Shown: positions 1-12,929 of the stretch, one piece after another | Position numbering within the stretch: the stretch's first letter is position 1 | Layout: every line of letters begins with the position of its first letter | From: Petrosia ficiformis | Lineage: Eukaryota > Porifera > Demospongiae > Haplosclerida > Petrosiidae | NCBI GenBank assembly: GCA_947044365.1 | Contig: OX345651.1 | Location: 1,028,926 to 1,092,925 of the forward strand | Length of the DNA: 64,000 nt | Reading direction: 5' to 3' | Program-made: the position numbers and the translations under genes | Notes under the pieces: generated by a model | Seen by the model: only the letters and a program-made list of their open reading frames with translations | Database searches by the model: none | What the model was told of the DNA's origin: nothing

Positions 1-3000
1 TATTATGCAATATTGTGCAGGATATGTGTTCTAGTAACATCTTGTTATTTTTAATTTTCAATTTGTGTAGTATATGTTGAGATTGTTATGAGAGAAACAT
101 CACACCTAAAGGACAGTCATTCCAAGAACTACATGTACATGTATGTAGTTAATAGGCCTTCAGTTAGAAATCTGTCAAAGAGGACATAGGTTGAATTTGA
201 AAGACTTTGTGGGGGCGTGGTTGATGTATAAGGTTATGTTGTACATGTACTTATTGGCAACCTAACTTCTAAAGAGATGTACTTATACATGTACATGAAG
301 TAGTGTATTGAAATATCTGTCTTGAATGTACATGTACATAATTACAATTTACATGTAATTATGTACATGTACATAATTATGTACATATACAATGTACATA
401 AATACATTGTAATTATTTAATGTACATGTACATAATTACATGTACATGATAATTACATGGTAATTACATGTATGTAAATGAAAGACAGCTCACTGAGCTA
501 AGTGACATACACATGTACAATGTAATTGTGTACATGTCCATTGACAATAACCTAGCTACCTCATGAACGGGGAGAAAGGTCAGGGTGGTCTCATACAATG
601 TAAGTGTGTACATGTCGATTGACAATAACCTGGCTACCTCATGAACAGAGAGAAAGGTCTTAGCCTGACTGTTTCACCTACACGTACAGGTGTGTGGAAG
701 AAACCATTAATAACTCATTAACATAATTATGCCTGCAATATCAAACAGCTTTAGTGTTGTAATATCAAACGGCTTTAGAAGTACATGTATGGACATTGTT
801 TGTAATTAAATATGATAATATCTTCTTGAGCCAAACACACCTTACAAGCAATGGTAGAGTATAGTTTAACAAGTTGCTAAATATCAGGTATTATATTACA
901 TGTACATGTACAAGGTTGATTGCATGTAGTGATATCATTTATAAGTTTTTCTTCTGGACTTACATGTAGTGTTGTTTTGAGTTAACTTTTACTAAAACCT
1001 CTTTTAGTAAGGCATTGTGACTTTTAGTTAACTAAACTATATCTAAATTACAAGTCTACTGTAATAAATATAATTAAGTATAATAGAAATTGGCTAATAA
1101 TGGGTACTTTTAGTTAGTTAACTAAAACTAAAACCCTTTTAGTAAGCCTAATATTGTTTTAGTTAATTAACTATAACTAAAATTAACACAATTTTGTGTT
1201 CCTCCTAATTAATGAATGTTTTTTGCAAGCATGATAACTTATAGTACAATAATATGTAGTCCTGGTAATTATATCTTCCTGCCCCCATATTCAGAACTAT
1301 GTCAAGTGTTAGTCTGTCTGTCTGATTTGGGAAGGGCCATTGTTGCTTTGGTAAAGGTAGTTCAATAGAACAATAGTTATTACAATTATAGTTCTGTTGA
1401 TATCAACATAGGACACTAATGTCTAGCCACTTATTTTGTCATGGTAACAAACTTAAATATATATACAGATTGACAGTGAGTAGTCAATCAGTCTCTTCAG
1501 TTTGAATGTACAGTGAAATGTAAATATGTATATAATAGATACATGTACATGTATAATATACACATGTATATACATACATGTATATAGTACATAGTGTATG
1601 CGTGTACATGTCATATATAGTACATAGTGTATGTGTGTACATGTCATATATAGTACATAGTGTGTGTGTGTACATGTCATATATACATGTAGTACATAGT
1701 GTATGTGTGTACATGTCATATATAGTACATCGTGTATGTGTGTACATGTCATATATAGTACATGCATACATGTAGTGTATGTGTGTACATAGTACATAGT
1801 GTATGTGTGTACATGTACATGTCATATATAGTACGTGTATATTTATACATGTACATGTATGTACAGTATGTACAGTGTATGGTACATGTGTAAATGTACA
1901 TGTACATGTCATATATATACATGTACATGTACGTACAGTATGTACAGTGTATGTGTAGATGTGTAGATGTACATGTACATGTATCTGTAATTCTGTACAC
2001 ATGTGCATTTATATGTATAATACATGTACACATGTATTATACATGTATACATTTTATTAAAAGTTCAAAGAATATTATATGTTTTTATAAAAATTATAAT
2101 TTCATTTTGTCTTTCCCTACCTTTAATTATCTCATCGTTCTTGAAATTCCTCACCAATGATTGGTTGAATTCCTACATGTACATGTACATGTACATGTAT
2201 AATAGACGATTGTTCTTTGTTGTCACTTAATTAGTTTAATTAATATAATAATCATGACTGATGACAAAGTCTGATGTATATGTACATGTGTACATGTATA
2301 GTGTACACATGTACATGTACAGTGTACACATGTACATGTACAGTGTACACATGTACATGTACATATACAGTGTACACATGTACAGTGTACACTTGTACAT
2401 ATACACATGTACAGTGTACACATGTACGTGTACATGTACATGTGTTTGATGATTATTATGACTGGCTACATGTATAGTACATTTAATGTACAGTCACTTT
2501 GATGTTGTCATGACAACTGTATAGTATATGTACACATGTATTATAGTACTATATACATGTACATGTGTACATGTATGTGTAATGTACAGTTTTGTTTATT
2601 AATAATACTGACTACATGTACATGTATAGTACATGTAGTTATGTACATGTACATGTGGATAGTACATAATGTACATTTGCATGGATATACATGTACATGT
2701 ACATGTATGTTGTGTCTAGTAAAATTGTACATATATATGTGTATACATATGTACATGTATATTTGTATGGTATGTACATGTACATGTACATGTATATCCA
2801 TGTGTACATGTACATGTAGTTGATGTTTTTGAAGTTACATGTATTTTGACTGATAATACATGTTTATTATTGGGATACATGTACATGTACATGTGAATAT
2901 GGCCTGACATTTGAGAATGTTGTGCTCTTTCAATGGAAGGTAATGAATTATATATCTACATGTTATGAAGTTTGCTTCCCACAAACTTGTAATACACTAA

Positions 3001-3756
3001 TTTTATATCGACTTGTTACAGTACCCTTCCTATGAAGGATGTGAATATAATATAATCATTAATATCTAATGTTATTAGCATCCCAACCTTGTTTACATAC
3101 AATTTGTAGGGTTTTGATATCCCTACAACTGTACATGTACACGTACATGTACATGTACATGTACATGTACATGTAAATGTACATGTTGTTTATAATTATA
3201 TCTACATGTATTGTTGTCAATGAATACATCAATATGTACATACATGTGTATGTATATGTACATGTACATTAGTCCATGGACATGTACATTGTACATTTAC
3301 TGTATGTACATGTACATGTGTACATGTACATTTGTGCATGTACATGTACAGTACATGTTTGTTGTTTTACAAAGTTGATGTAGTAAGATGTTCCCCACAA
3401 AGTGTTATTTAAAAGAAGAAATATGTGCTTAAAGGGTTATCCTTGAGTGTATAAAGAGTTATTTGTTAGTAAAAGATTGTTAGTGTATTGACTAAAAGGA
3501 ATATAGATAAACAATATATTAGTTTGTGAAATATTTTAACAGTTGTTGATCAACTAAATTATCATGTCATGTAATATTGAATGAAACCTCCATACAAGGA
3601 AAAATAACTTTTCGCATGTGTATCATAACTGTTAAATTTATTTTTACATTCAGAATATGTGAATTATATGTACTGTACATAAATGCACACACACACACAC
3701 ACACTACATCATGTATATGTACATGTACGTTACCTATTCTTTGTTTCCATAGTAAC
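1..3756. repeat. TACATG-saturated region without a supportable gene
   Basis: Almost every line contains runs of the self-complementary hexamer TACATG/CATGTA, most densely at 1510-2060, 2165-2480, 2530-2900 and 3120-3360. ORFs here on either strand are only Met-Tyr-Val-His-Thr-Cys translations of the repeat, so I call no gene. Smaller structure includes a tandem duplication of about 95 bp at 505-665 (both copies contain 'gacaataacct' and 'gctacctcatgaac'). There is a duplicated 'aatatcaaac.gctttag' at 740-778, and repeated ttttagtta/actaaaac blocks at 980-1170. The last part may hold the promoter and 5' UTR of the TBC gene that starts at 3757, but I see no defined promoter motif. Confidence 0.8.
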
Positions 3757-6700
3757 ATGGCTAACAAGACCACTCAAGAGGAGAGGGATGCCATTGTTCA
3801 CAAATATGACCTCGTAAGCTGATAATGAAGATATACAAGTACATGTATATACAGTTTTGTACTCTCGACAAGAAATTGTGTTTTTGCATGTACATGTACT
3901 TGTACATGTATGTACATGTATATGTACATGTACATGTATATGCTGTTGTACATGTATGTTTGTGTACATGTATATTGTTCATGTATATGCACACATGTAC
4001 TATACATGTATGCATATTTACACATGTATATGTACATTGTATATACATGTACATGTACATGTATATACTGTACATGTATAATTGTACGTATGTACATTTT
4101 CATGTATTTTCCTCGTGTATTAGGGACGAGAGGAAGGAGCTGTAATTGAAGATTGGGAAGATCCCGATTTATCTGTTTATCGATCTACAGATAGATATGG
4201 TTTTATGCAGTAAGTACATGTAATTGATAGCCTCTTAGATAATATACTATGATTAATTGGTTGTTATGGTTAGTGGAGGAGGATTAGCTGTGTTACATTA
4301 TTACTAAGCTTCAGTTCACAAATTAATTCTGTTCACATAAATTTAGGATTTGAATCTAACTCAATTAGTTAGAGCGAAAACATTCCATGCCTAGAGCAAA
4401 TACTGCCTTTTTTGGTTTATAATTACGTATATGAGTAGTAATGCATGTACATGCCTAGAGCAAATACTGACATATTTTGTTTATAATTACATGTATGTAC
4501 ATGAGTGGTAATACATGTATATGTACATGTCTACAACAGTTAATCTGTACATGTACTACACTATATTGTACAAATGTACACAGTCTGTACATGTTTCATT
4601 TATAATTAGACACATGTACATGTACATGTGTCTAATTACATGTACACTGTATAAATAAAACATGTACAGACTATGTACAGTTGTACAATATAGTTCGAGT
4701 GCATATACACAGCCTGTATATGTTCATCAGACCATTCATAATTAGACACATGTGTACATGTACATGTGCTTAATTATTAATTGTCTGATGAAACATGTAC
4801 AGACTGTGTACATGTACATGTTCATCAGACCATTCATAATTAGACACATGTGTACATGTACATGTACATGTGCTTAATTATTAATTGTCTGATGAAACAT
4901 GTACAGACTGTGTATACATGTATGTACATGTTCATCAGACCATTTATAGTTAAACACATGTACATGTACATGTGTTTAGTCTAATGAAACAGACTATGTA
5001 CAATATAGTGTAGTACATGTATGCATGTACATGTACATGTACATAGTCTGTACATGTTCATCCGACCATTTATACATGTACATGTACATGTGTTTAGTCT
5101 AATGAAACAGACTATGTACAATATAGTATAGTACATGTATACATGTACATGTATGCATGTACATGAATTGTCTGATAAAATATGTATAGACTGTGTACAT
5201 TAGTACAATATACTGTAGTACATGTATGCATGTACATGTACATGTACATGTACATAGTCTGTACATGTTCATCAGACCATATATAATTAGACACATGTAC
5301 ATGTACATGAATTGTCTGATAAAATATGTATAGACTGTGTACATTTGTACAATATACTGTAGTACATGTACATGTACATGTATGCATGTACATAGTCTGT
5401 ACATGTTCATCAGACCATTTACATGTATAATTAGACATGTACATGTACATGTGTCTAATTATAAATGAAACATGTACAGACTGTGTACATTTGTACAATA
5501 TAGTGTAGTACATGTACAGATTAACTGTTGTAGACATGTACATTAATTAACTTATACATGTACATGTAATAATGTATGCTGTATCGTGTTGACTGGTCTA
5601 CATTTATCTCATTATACTCTGATAATGTGTATATGTGGGTTTTCTTTTAGACATGCCAAACCAATTCTCCTAAAATGATGATGCAGCTTACTTCAGCAAT
5701 TAAAAGAATGTTACTTTCCCATCCTTTTACATGTAAATGTGTACATGTACATTGTACGTGTAATTGTATAGATGTTTATGTACATGTACTTGTGCTTGTG
5801 TATGTACATTTGTACTTATGTACATGTACATGTATGTAATTGTAGTATGTACATGTAAATATACCTGTGCATGTACATATACATGTACATATAAATGTGT
5901 ATATGTACATGTACATGTACATGTACATAAGTATTGTTTATATACTTGTACTTGCACACGTACATGTAAATGTACTTGTATTTGTATATGTGCTTGTACA
6001 TATAAATGTCATGTACATGTACTTGTACACATACTTGTACATGTACAAGTATGTGTGTTGTAATAATTTATTTACATTAGTTATTGTATTTTCTGGTATG
6101 ATGTTTTGATAACACAGCTCAAATATTTGTTCACACTTTCTTCTCATTTTAGTACTTCCCCAATTCAACAAAGACTACCTGAGAAGGTCAGATAATTGTA
6201 ACTTGTCATCTGTTCAGTATAGTCTGTCTGTCTATTGGTGGAATTAATATATGTGTTACGATGTAGATCTGAAATAGTCAATCTTTCCAAACATTGAATA
6301 TATTTAAATGGTCACTATTCAGTCATTTCTGTATACGAAGCCAAGAATCTATACAGTGTAGTATTTAAGAATCTATACAGTGTAGTATCCAAGAATCTAT
6401 ACAGTGTAGTATCCAAGAATCTATACAGTGTAGTATTTAAGAATCTATACAGTGTAGTATTTAAGAATCTATACAGTGTAGTATCCAAGAACCTATACAG
6501 TGTAGTATCCAAGAATCTATACAGTGTAGTATCCAAGAATCTATACAGTGTAGTATCCAAGAATTAACACATCATTGGCTGATTGGCTGTCTTTCATATA
6601 ACATAATAATATTTTCATGTGTAGCTCTGATATTTAACACTACATGTACACATAGACACACGCACATGTACATGTACATGTACACACATGTACATGCACA

Positions 6701-7836
6701 TGTACATAGAGAAACCAATATGCGTTAATTGATTATCAATACAACAAATTAAGTGACTGAATATTTGGCATTGTTTGATACGCATACATGTATAGAAGTA
6801 AATTCTGTTCCCATTCCTCATCTCATTTCTGTTCTCAATTCTGGTCTCATTCCTTGTCTTATTTCTGGTCTCATTCCTGTTCTAATTCCTTTTCTCATTC
6901 CTGGTCTCATTCCTGTTCTCAATTCCTGTTTTCATTTGTTGTTACATATTCAATAGTAATGAGTGATAATGATTATAGCATTGTTGTGAACATCATAAAC
7001 CCATCACCCACATAGTTAGAGGGTTATTGTAATTATTAGGGCTGGATTTGATCAAGAGGATAGACAAAAGAAACAAAGACAACGGTCAAGTACCTGGATA
7101 ATTGCTCTTAAAACTTCATGACTTGTTTGCACTAAAATATAAAGTATTACCTCAGTGACCTCACCCTTTTGCTGTAATGAACTGCAATGTACAATAGATG
7201 TTTATACAAAGAGCATTGGTGTTTCTACACTGTACATATTGTTCTGCACTTTACAAGCCAAAAAAGTTGGTAAATGTAACACAGAGCAAGACACTTAACA
7301 ATCGTCAATTTTGATTTCATGTTTGGTTTGTGCGCATGCGCAAACATTAAGCGGGTACCCGGGTACAAAGAAACAGATCCGAATGTTCAGTTCATGGATA
7401 ATTATTCGGATAATCGGGTATCATTCCAGCACTAGTAATTATATTGTCAGTGTGTGTGTCTTTGACCAAATATTCCTCAGAATTACGTGTTGTTTTAAAT
7501 ATTGTATAATTGCTCTAGCTAATCATATCCTTTTCTTTTAGGTTGTTCAAGTAGAGAGAGAGCGGGCCATCAAATGGGGAAGAATGTTACAACGTTGGGA
7601 GAAATATTGGGGCACTGATAAACTTCATCGTCGAGTTAATAAAGGTATTCCTAATTCTGTAAGAGGCGAGGTTTGGAAACATGTGCTGGGAATTACAGAT
7701 GTGAAACAACAAGGAATATATGAGGTACTTGTATGATATAATTATACATGTTTATATTGTATTCACTTTTATCTCTTCATCTATTTATCCATCCATCCAT
7801 TTACATGTATGTCCATTGGGATGGATGGATGGATGG

Positions 7837-7872
<36 letters not shown>

Positions 7873-10800
7873 ATGGATGGATGGACGGACGGACGGACGG
7901 ACGGACGGACGGACGGACGGACGGACGGACGGACGGACGGACGGATGGATGGATGAATGGATGGATAAATTGTGAAAATACTTGTACATGTGTGTACCTG
8001 TTTACTTAATCATGTACATGCCGATGTACATGTACACTGGATCATGTAGAAGTACACTTAATCAGTTATACACTGAATCAAGTACATGTACACTGAATCA
8101 TACACATGTACACTGTACATGTACACTGAATCATAGACATGTACATGTACGTACACTGGATCATACACATGTACATGTACACTGTACATGTACACTGAAT
8201 CATACACATGTACATGTACACTGTACATGTACACTGAATCATACACATGTACATGTACACTGTACATGTACACTGAATCATACACATGTACATGTACGTA
8301 CACTGGATCATACACATGTACATGTACACTGGATCATGTAATGTACTTCCTTCATGTACATGTATAATTATCTCTCAATCACTTTATCTAGTTACAATAA
8401 TTATACCTATTAAGTGATCAGTCCATGTCATACTATACAATGTACATGTACATATACATCATATATTCATTCATCCACTCATCATCTCTTCCAGGCTATG
8501 AGAGAGCTGGGTAGACGTTTATCACCTGATGTCAGACAAATAGATATAGATGTATTGAGAACATTCCGGAATCATATAATGTATAGAGAGAGATATGGTA
8601 TCAAACAACAAGCTTTGTTCCATGTGCTAGTAGCATACTCCATGTACAACCCTGTAAGTATACAAGAATATACTAGAATGTAATTCATGTACAACCCTGT
8701 TAGTATACTAGAATATACTAGAATGTAATCTGTGTATAACCCTGTAAATATACTATAATATACTAGAATGTAATCCATGTACATGTATAATCCTGTTAGT
8801 GCACTGTATACTAGAATGTAATTTGTGTATAACCCTGTAAGTATACTAGAATATACTCGAATGTACAAGAATGTACTACCATGTAGTTGTATATTGTAAT
8901 AATGTATGGCCAGACTGGCCAAATAGTCTCTTTGTTTTAATCAAGATTTATTCTGTTTCCATAGCAACTGGGTTACACTCAAGGGATGAGCAGTATAGCA
9001 GCCATGTTACTCATGTACTTAAATGAAGAGGTGAGTTCATTCAACAAGTCGATTGTCGTCCATTGATCAATAATCGTACCAGGAAAGTCTCTAGTGACCT
9101 TGAAGGGGATTACTCCATTCCTTATATACATATACATGTATAATAGTTTTTAATTTTCTTATCTTCCAGGATGCATTCTGGGCATTAGTTGTTCTCATTG
9201 GCACACAACGATATGCTATGCACGGGATGTTAATACCTGGTCTACCTAAACTACTGGCTTATTGTGATCTTCATGGTAGAATAAGAAGAAGATACCTACC
9301 AAAACTTGACAGACATTTTGTAAGTTATATAATTTGACATGTATAAATTGATGTTGTTTGTTATTTACAAATGTGACCCAATTCGGGAAAACCTCATTTG
9401 TGGCACATAATGATATTGCTTACTTCCAACACTCGCTATTTGGCCATTTTATACAGGAAGCGAACTAAATTTGGTTTCTAAGAGGAGCATTAACTGGTCT
9501 TCCTGGATATCAAATTTCATTGACTTCCTGTACAAAACACTCAAATATCGAGTATTTAAAGGAAGCATTTCTTCATAATGATAAAGTGCCACAAGTGTGG
9601 TGGTATTCACAACTTGGTTTACAGTTATTACGATAATTATGAAGATAGGATGATTTGATTGGCTCAATGTCATGTGATATGCACTAATATTATGTTAAGT
9701 AATGTACTTGTACTTATCTACAGATATCACAACATATCGATCCATCAGAATACTCTACAGCATGGTTTGTCAAGTGTTACCTGGATACAGTGAGTCATAG
9801 TAACCATAGTAATAGTAACCATAGTAACCCATTCATGTACATGAAATACGTGATTCTATACCAATACTTTAGTACACGTACGTATTCTAACTTGAGTTTT
9901 CAGCACAGTATTACTACTCGTACATGTACTGTACATGTACGAGTAGCAAAGTACATTTACAAGTAGTCAAGTACTGTGCTGTACTGTACTGTATATGTAC
10001 ATGTATGAGTACAGTACATGTACATGTATAGTACAGTACAGTACTTGACTACATGTACATGTACATGTGTGTGCATATACACTGTACATGACAACTAAAG
10101 TTTATTAAACTACCATTTTCAATTTGATGTTTTAAAAGATGGTTGTAAGTCTATTATCAGTATAGTTTATAATTCAGTTCACTTGGTTGTTAGTTCACTG
10201 AATCAAATCTAAATTGACATTAAGTATATTATACTGTCTTTTGTTAGGTTCCCTTCCAAATGACTTTGAGAATATGGGATGCCTTTCTGTTTGAAGGAGA
10301 AGCCATTCTTGTGGCTATGTCACTGGTATTATTAAAGATTCATAGGAGTGAGTCACACATTACAATATACCTTAAGACTACATTTTATTGGGTGTACTAA
10401 TTTTTAGTGATTTTAGCAACTAACGTAATGATCACTGAAGTTAGTACAAGCTAAACAATATAATTATTTTATTAGGCATTTTAGGTATGGCCCAAAAATG
10501 AACTAAAATTAATGGTGCTAAATTCAAGCATTTAAAAATCACTAAATTTAGTGGATGCATTTAATAGTAAGCTTAAGATATCACCTGTCACATCTACTAA
10601 AGAAAAGTAATTAAGTAAAGCTGGATTGAGGGGCCTTTTAGTATATATTCGAATATCATGTTCCTTAAATAAAAACATTGGTACGGGTTCACCTACTTGA
10701 AATTTATTAGAGTAGAAGTAGGCAAACTGGTACTATCAAATATGCTTGTTTCTGGTGAAATATTAATTATTAGCTCACTGTTTAGTTTGTATTTGACAAC

Positions 10801-11292
10801 TAGAGATGTTTATAATACCAAATTTGAAATTAATAAAATTATCTAAATATTAGAATGTAGTGTGAATGGACCCGTGGGTTATAACTGAAACAGCCTGTAG
10901 TTAGACACTTCTTTGTATATAGTGTTGCTGTTCATATCGTAGCTATTATTCTCAATTCAATATCTCTATTTGAAGGACAACTGGTTAGAATGAGAGAAGA
11001 TGAGATAAGAATATTCCTTCAAGAATTAAACAGAAGACATTTTGATGATGATGTCATTATTACAGAATTGGAATCCGTGCATTCCGAGCTAGCAAAATCC
11101 CGTCTTGCCACACCCCCATTGATAGTGGAACTACAAGACATATCACAACTAAATTGCGAAGCACTAGAAAGGGTGCGTTCCAACCCTCCTTCCCCAGATG
11201 CCTCTATTCCAACACACAGCGATATCCATGTACTCTCAAATGGTCTAACCCCTTATAATAATGGTCATCATGCTATTGGTCCAGTCAGATAA
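3757..11292 (+). CDS. TBC-domain Rab GTPase-activating protein, RN-tre/USP6NL type (10 exons)
   Basis: Exons join in frame: 3757-3813, 4124-4209, 6153-6186, 7542-7724, 8495-8653, 8965-9030, 9170-9319, 9724-9789, 10248-10347 and 10976-11292, giving about 405 residues. The start is the first ATG of the family-like N-terminus ([18 protein letters not shown] after the exon 1/2 join). The TBC domain begins near residue 93 ([12 protein letters not shown]). Both catalytic fingers are visible: the arginine finger R142 in the IxxDxxR motif (IDIDVLR), and the glutamine finger Q179 in GYTQGMS. A functional RabGAP should therefore stimulate GTP hydrolysis on Rab proteins in endocytic trafficking. The protein ends soon after the TBC domain and is much shorter than vertebrate USP6NL, which has a long tail. 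All splice sites are GT-AG; exon 3 has a weak donor (GTCAGA). A candidate AATAAA lies at 11396. The last exons are duplicated three times downstream. Confidence 0.93.
4500..5560. repeat. tandem array of palindromic units in TBC intron 2
   Basis: About eight tandem units of roughly 100-150 bp. Each unit is itself an inverted repeat: 'catcagacca.tcataatta' followed by TACATG runs and then 'taatta.tt.gtctgatgaa', ending with 'acatgtacagactgtgtaca'. Clear units lie at 4724-4820, 4820-4925, 4925-5040 and 5265-5410. Such units could extrude as cruciforms or fold as hairpins in the pre-mRNA. The remaining intron sequence (5726-6055) is dispersed TACATG/TACTTG repeat. Confidence 0.8.
6335..6565. repeat. 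24-bp minisatellite in TBC intron 3
   Basis: About ten tandem copies of the 24-bp unit aatctatacagtgtagtatccaag, with a minority variant (ttta in place of tcca). The period is a multiple of three, so the minus strand shows an artefactual open frame of an eight-residue repeat. It lies wholly within intron 3 (6187-7541). Confidence 0.92.
6811..6935. repeat. CT-rich short-period repeat in TBC intron 3
   Basis: Imperfect repeats of 'ctcattcctgttctcaattc' and 'tggtctcattcc', with periods of about 12-15 bp and a pyrimidine-rich plus strand. No coding signal is seen. Confidence 0.75.
7037..7434. mobile_element. hAT-type non-autonomous element (MITE) with 8-bp target duplication
   Basis: A 398-bp element in TBC intron 3. 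It is bounded by terminal inverted repeats tagggctgga and tccagcacta and flanked by a perfect 8-bp duplication, gtaattat, at 7029-7036 and 7435-7442. An 8-bp duplication with TAGGGCTGG-type ends is typical of hAT elements. I see no transposase frame inside, so it is presumably mobilised in trans. Confidence 0.82.
7785..7966. repeat. (GGAT)n/(GGAC)n microsatellite in TBC intron 4
   Basis: A tetranucleotide tract starts at 7818 as GGAT, switches to a nearly pure GGAC block of about 58 bp (7884-7942), then returns to GGAT. A short reverse-complement (CCAT)n tract lies just upstream at 7785-7800. Confidence 0.95.
7990..8340. repeat. TACATG-based minisatellite in TBC intron 4
   Basis: Repeats of 'cactgaatcatacacatg' plus TACATG runs, with a period of about 50 bp, fill the intron between exon 4 and exon 5. 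The open frames on both strands follow from this period and are not genes. Confidence 0.88.
8641..8885 (+). repeat. tandem copies of the TBC exon 5 end and its splice donor
   Basis: The exon 5/intron 5 junction 'tgtacaaccct|gtaagtatac' is followed by about four more diverged copies at intervals of roughly 50-65 bp. They carry gttagt, gtaaat, gttagt and, near 8838, an intact gtaagt. The true donor is taken as 8654, because it gives the correct frame with exon 6 and the family sequence. Confidence 0.75.
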
Positions 11293-11712
11293 CTTTAATA
11301 TCACCATAGCAATATAATTAATAACTAGCTATTGACCAGACCTCAACAGTGTATTGTATAATTAATTAATTTTTTGTTTACCTGTTTTATTATTAAATAA
11401 ACAAATTTGTTTATTATTATTATTCATTATGTATTGTTGGTTTTTTAATATCACAATTATTATTAATTAATTATATATTCTTGTTGTATATTATTATTGA
11501 TATTATTAATAATGTATTTCAGATTTCTTTTTCAGTTTTGTATTATAAAGTGCTGCAATGTTTCAAGTTCTGTTAAATTGTTGTCTTAATATTTATTTAC
11601 ATCATTACTATATACATGTACATGATCTACAGCTGACTGGTGAATTGAGTATATCAAACCAGATGTGACCGCACAGTATTATTTGTAAAACTAATACAGA
11701 CCTACTGCTGTA
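11293..11712 (+). other. 3' UTR and flank of the TBC gene
   Basis: AT-rich sequence with a candidate polyadenylation signal AATAAA at 11396. It is repeated nearly unchanged after the duplicated last exons at 27052-27440 and 46799-47090, so it travelled with the duplicated unit. Confidence 0.7.
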
Positions 11713-12290
11713 AGTAAAAACATGCCAGGTTTGGTTGCTGATTTAGCTGTTAGGGGTTTATGGCAGTACCAGTCTGAGGCATTGTTGGATATTCGTGTCA
11801 TGGACACTGATGCCAACTCGTACAGTCAACGCCCTGTTACAGCAGTTATCCGATCAGCCGAGGAAGATAAGAAGAGAAAATATAATAGTGCAGTTGAAGC
11901 AAGATGCGCATTGTTCTCCCCTTTGTGGTATCGGTAGATGGATTTGTTGGCATGGAAGCAGGATGTGTCATAAAAAGAACTGCGGAAGTGTTGTCCCTAA
12001 AATGGGAGAAAAGTTACAGCCAAGTGATAGACTATGTTCGTACATCATTGTCCTTCGCTATTATTCGAGCCACTGGTTTGTGTCTACAAGGGTCAAGGGT
12101 GCCATGGAGAAGTGGTAGGGGTTTTGAAGATGGAGTGGGCCTGCCTATATGTGGATCATGAGTCGACTTTATTGGATTGGAAGAAATTTTCATTATAATT
12201 TTTATTGACTTAATTCAAAATTATTCCTTTTTTTAAAAAAATATTCATTTTTTAAAAATCCCTTTATTTATTTATTTATTAAATATTGCA
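11713..12290 (+). pseudogene. C-terminal fragment of a retrotransposon polyprotein, frameshifted
   Basis: Two overlapping plus-strand frames (11722-11937 and 11904-12161) read as one protein interrupted by a frameshift near 11920. Motifs include RPxLVADLAVRG-like sequence, ALLDIRVMDTDA, KKRKY, and then FVVSVDG and SYSQVIDYVR. I recall this as resembling the region after reverse transcriptase in cnidarian and sponge retroelements; that is memory of a family pattern, not a search. The segment replaces flank sequence present in the other copies of this locus (27460-28030), so it is an insertion specific to this copy. No reverse transcriptase core is present and it cannot be functional alone. Confidence 0.5.
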
Positions 12291-12929
12291 TTATTTTATT
12301 TCCTTATGTACAGAAGATTATTGAATAATTATTCTCTTCAAGAAATGTATGAGGAAATAAGTGTATTGTGTAATATAGGTTTGTACTTTGTAGAATAGGT
12401 AATGCATGAAGAAAATTATAATAACTAAACTTATAACTAGATGTACATGTAATCAAAATTAGTTCTCTATCACGTGTGTCTTCTTATTACACAATAATAC
12501 ACCTCCACATTTGGTGTTAATGCTGCTCTGGTTTTTTGACAGGTCCACGTACTATAAAAATAAAATACACAATGTAAACGGTTTAATAGTTAACAGTTGA
12601 AATGTGAAAAATCAATCTTTAGTTTTGATAATAATCATTAGCTCATTAGTCAGGCTTTCAGGTTTACTTTGAGGAGATTAAAGATAATAATTTATTATAA
12701 ATTGGTTTACAATTGCTTTATAGTCTGTCTTTTTAATCTAAGAAATGCTATACAGTTCTTATGTCCCAAAGTTTGTCGACTTCTCTGTAAAAAATGCAGC
12801 AAAATTATTTAGTGCAAAATTTGTATCATTATTTTTGTAAATTAAGTCACATAAAAGCTAATTATGTAGTTTACTGAAAGTCACTAGTCAGTAATCTATT
12901 GACTTGTATATTAGAATTGGGATACTTTC

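Noticed and set aside
1453..5543. Many Met/Tyr/Thr/Cys/His-rich open frames on both strands
   Set aside because: Translations of TACATG runs; no domain, no splice context, and the same composition on both strands.
5649..5700. Alternative TBC exon 3 after the acceptor at 5650
   Set aside because: A good acceptor (tttcttttag), but the frame meets TGA after about nine codons; the exon at 6153-6186 joins in frame.
6315..6560. Minus-strand frame of DTTLYRFL repeats
   Set aside because: Artefact of the 24-bp intronic minisatellite.
7801..7989. Frames of Ser-Ile-His-Pro or Asp-Gly-Trp-Met repeats
   Set aside because: Translations of the GGAT/GGAC microsatellite.
8572..8922. 116-codon minus-strand frame of LTGLY repeats
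   Set aside because: Antisense of exon 5 and of the tandem donor repeats.
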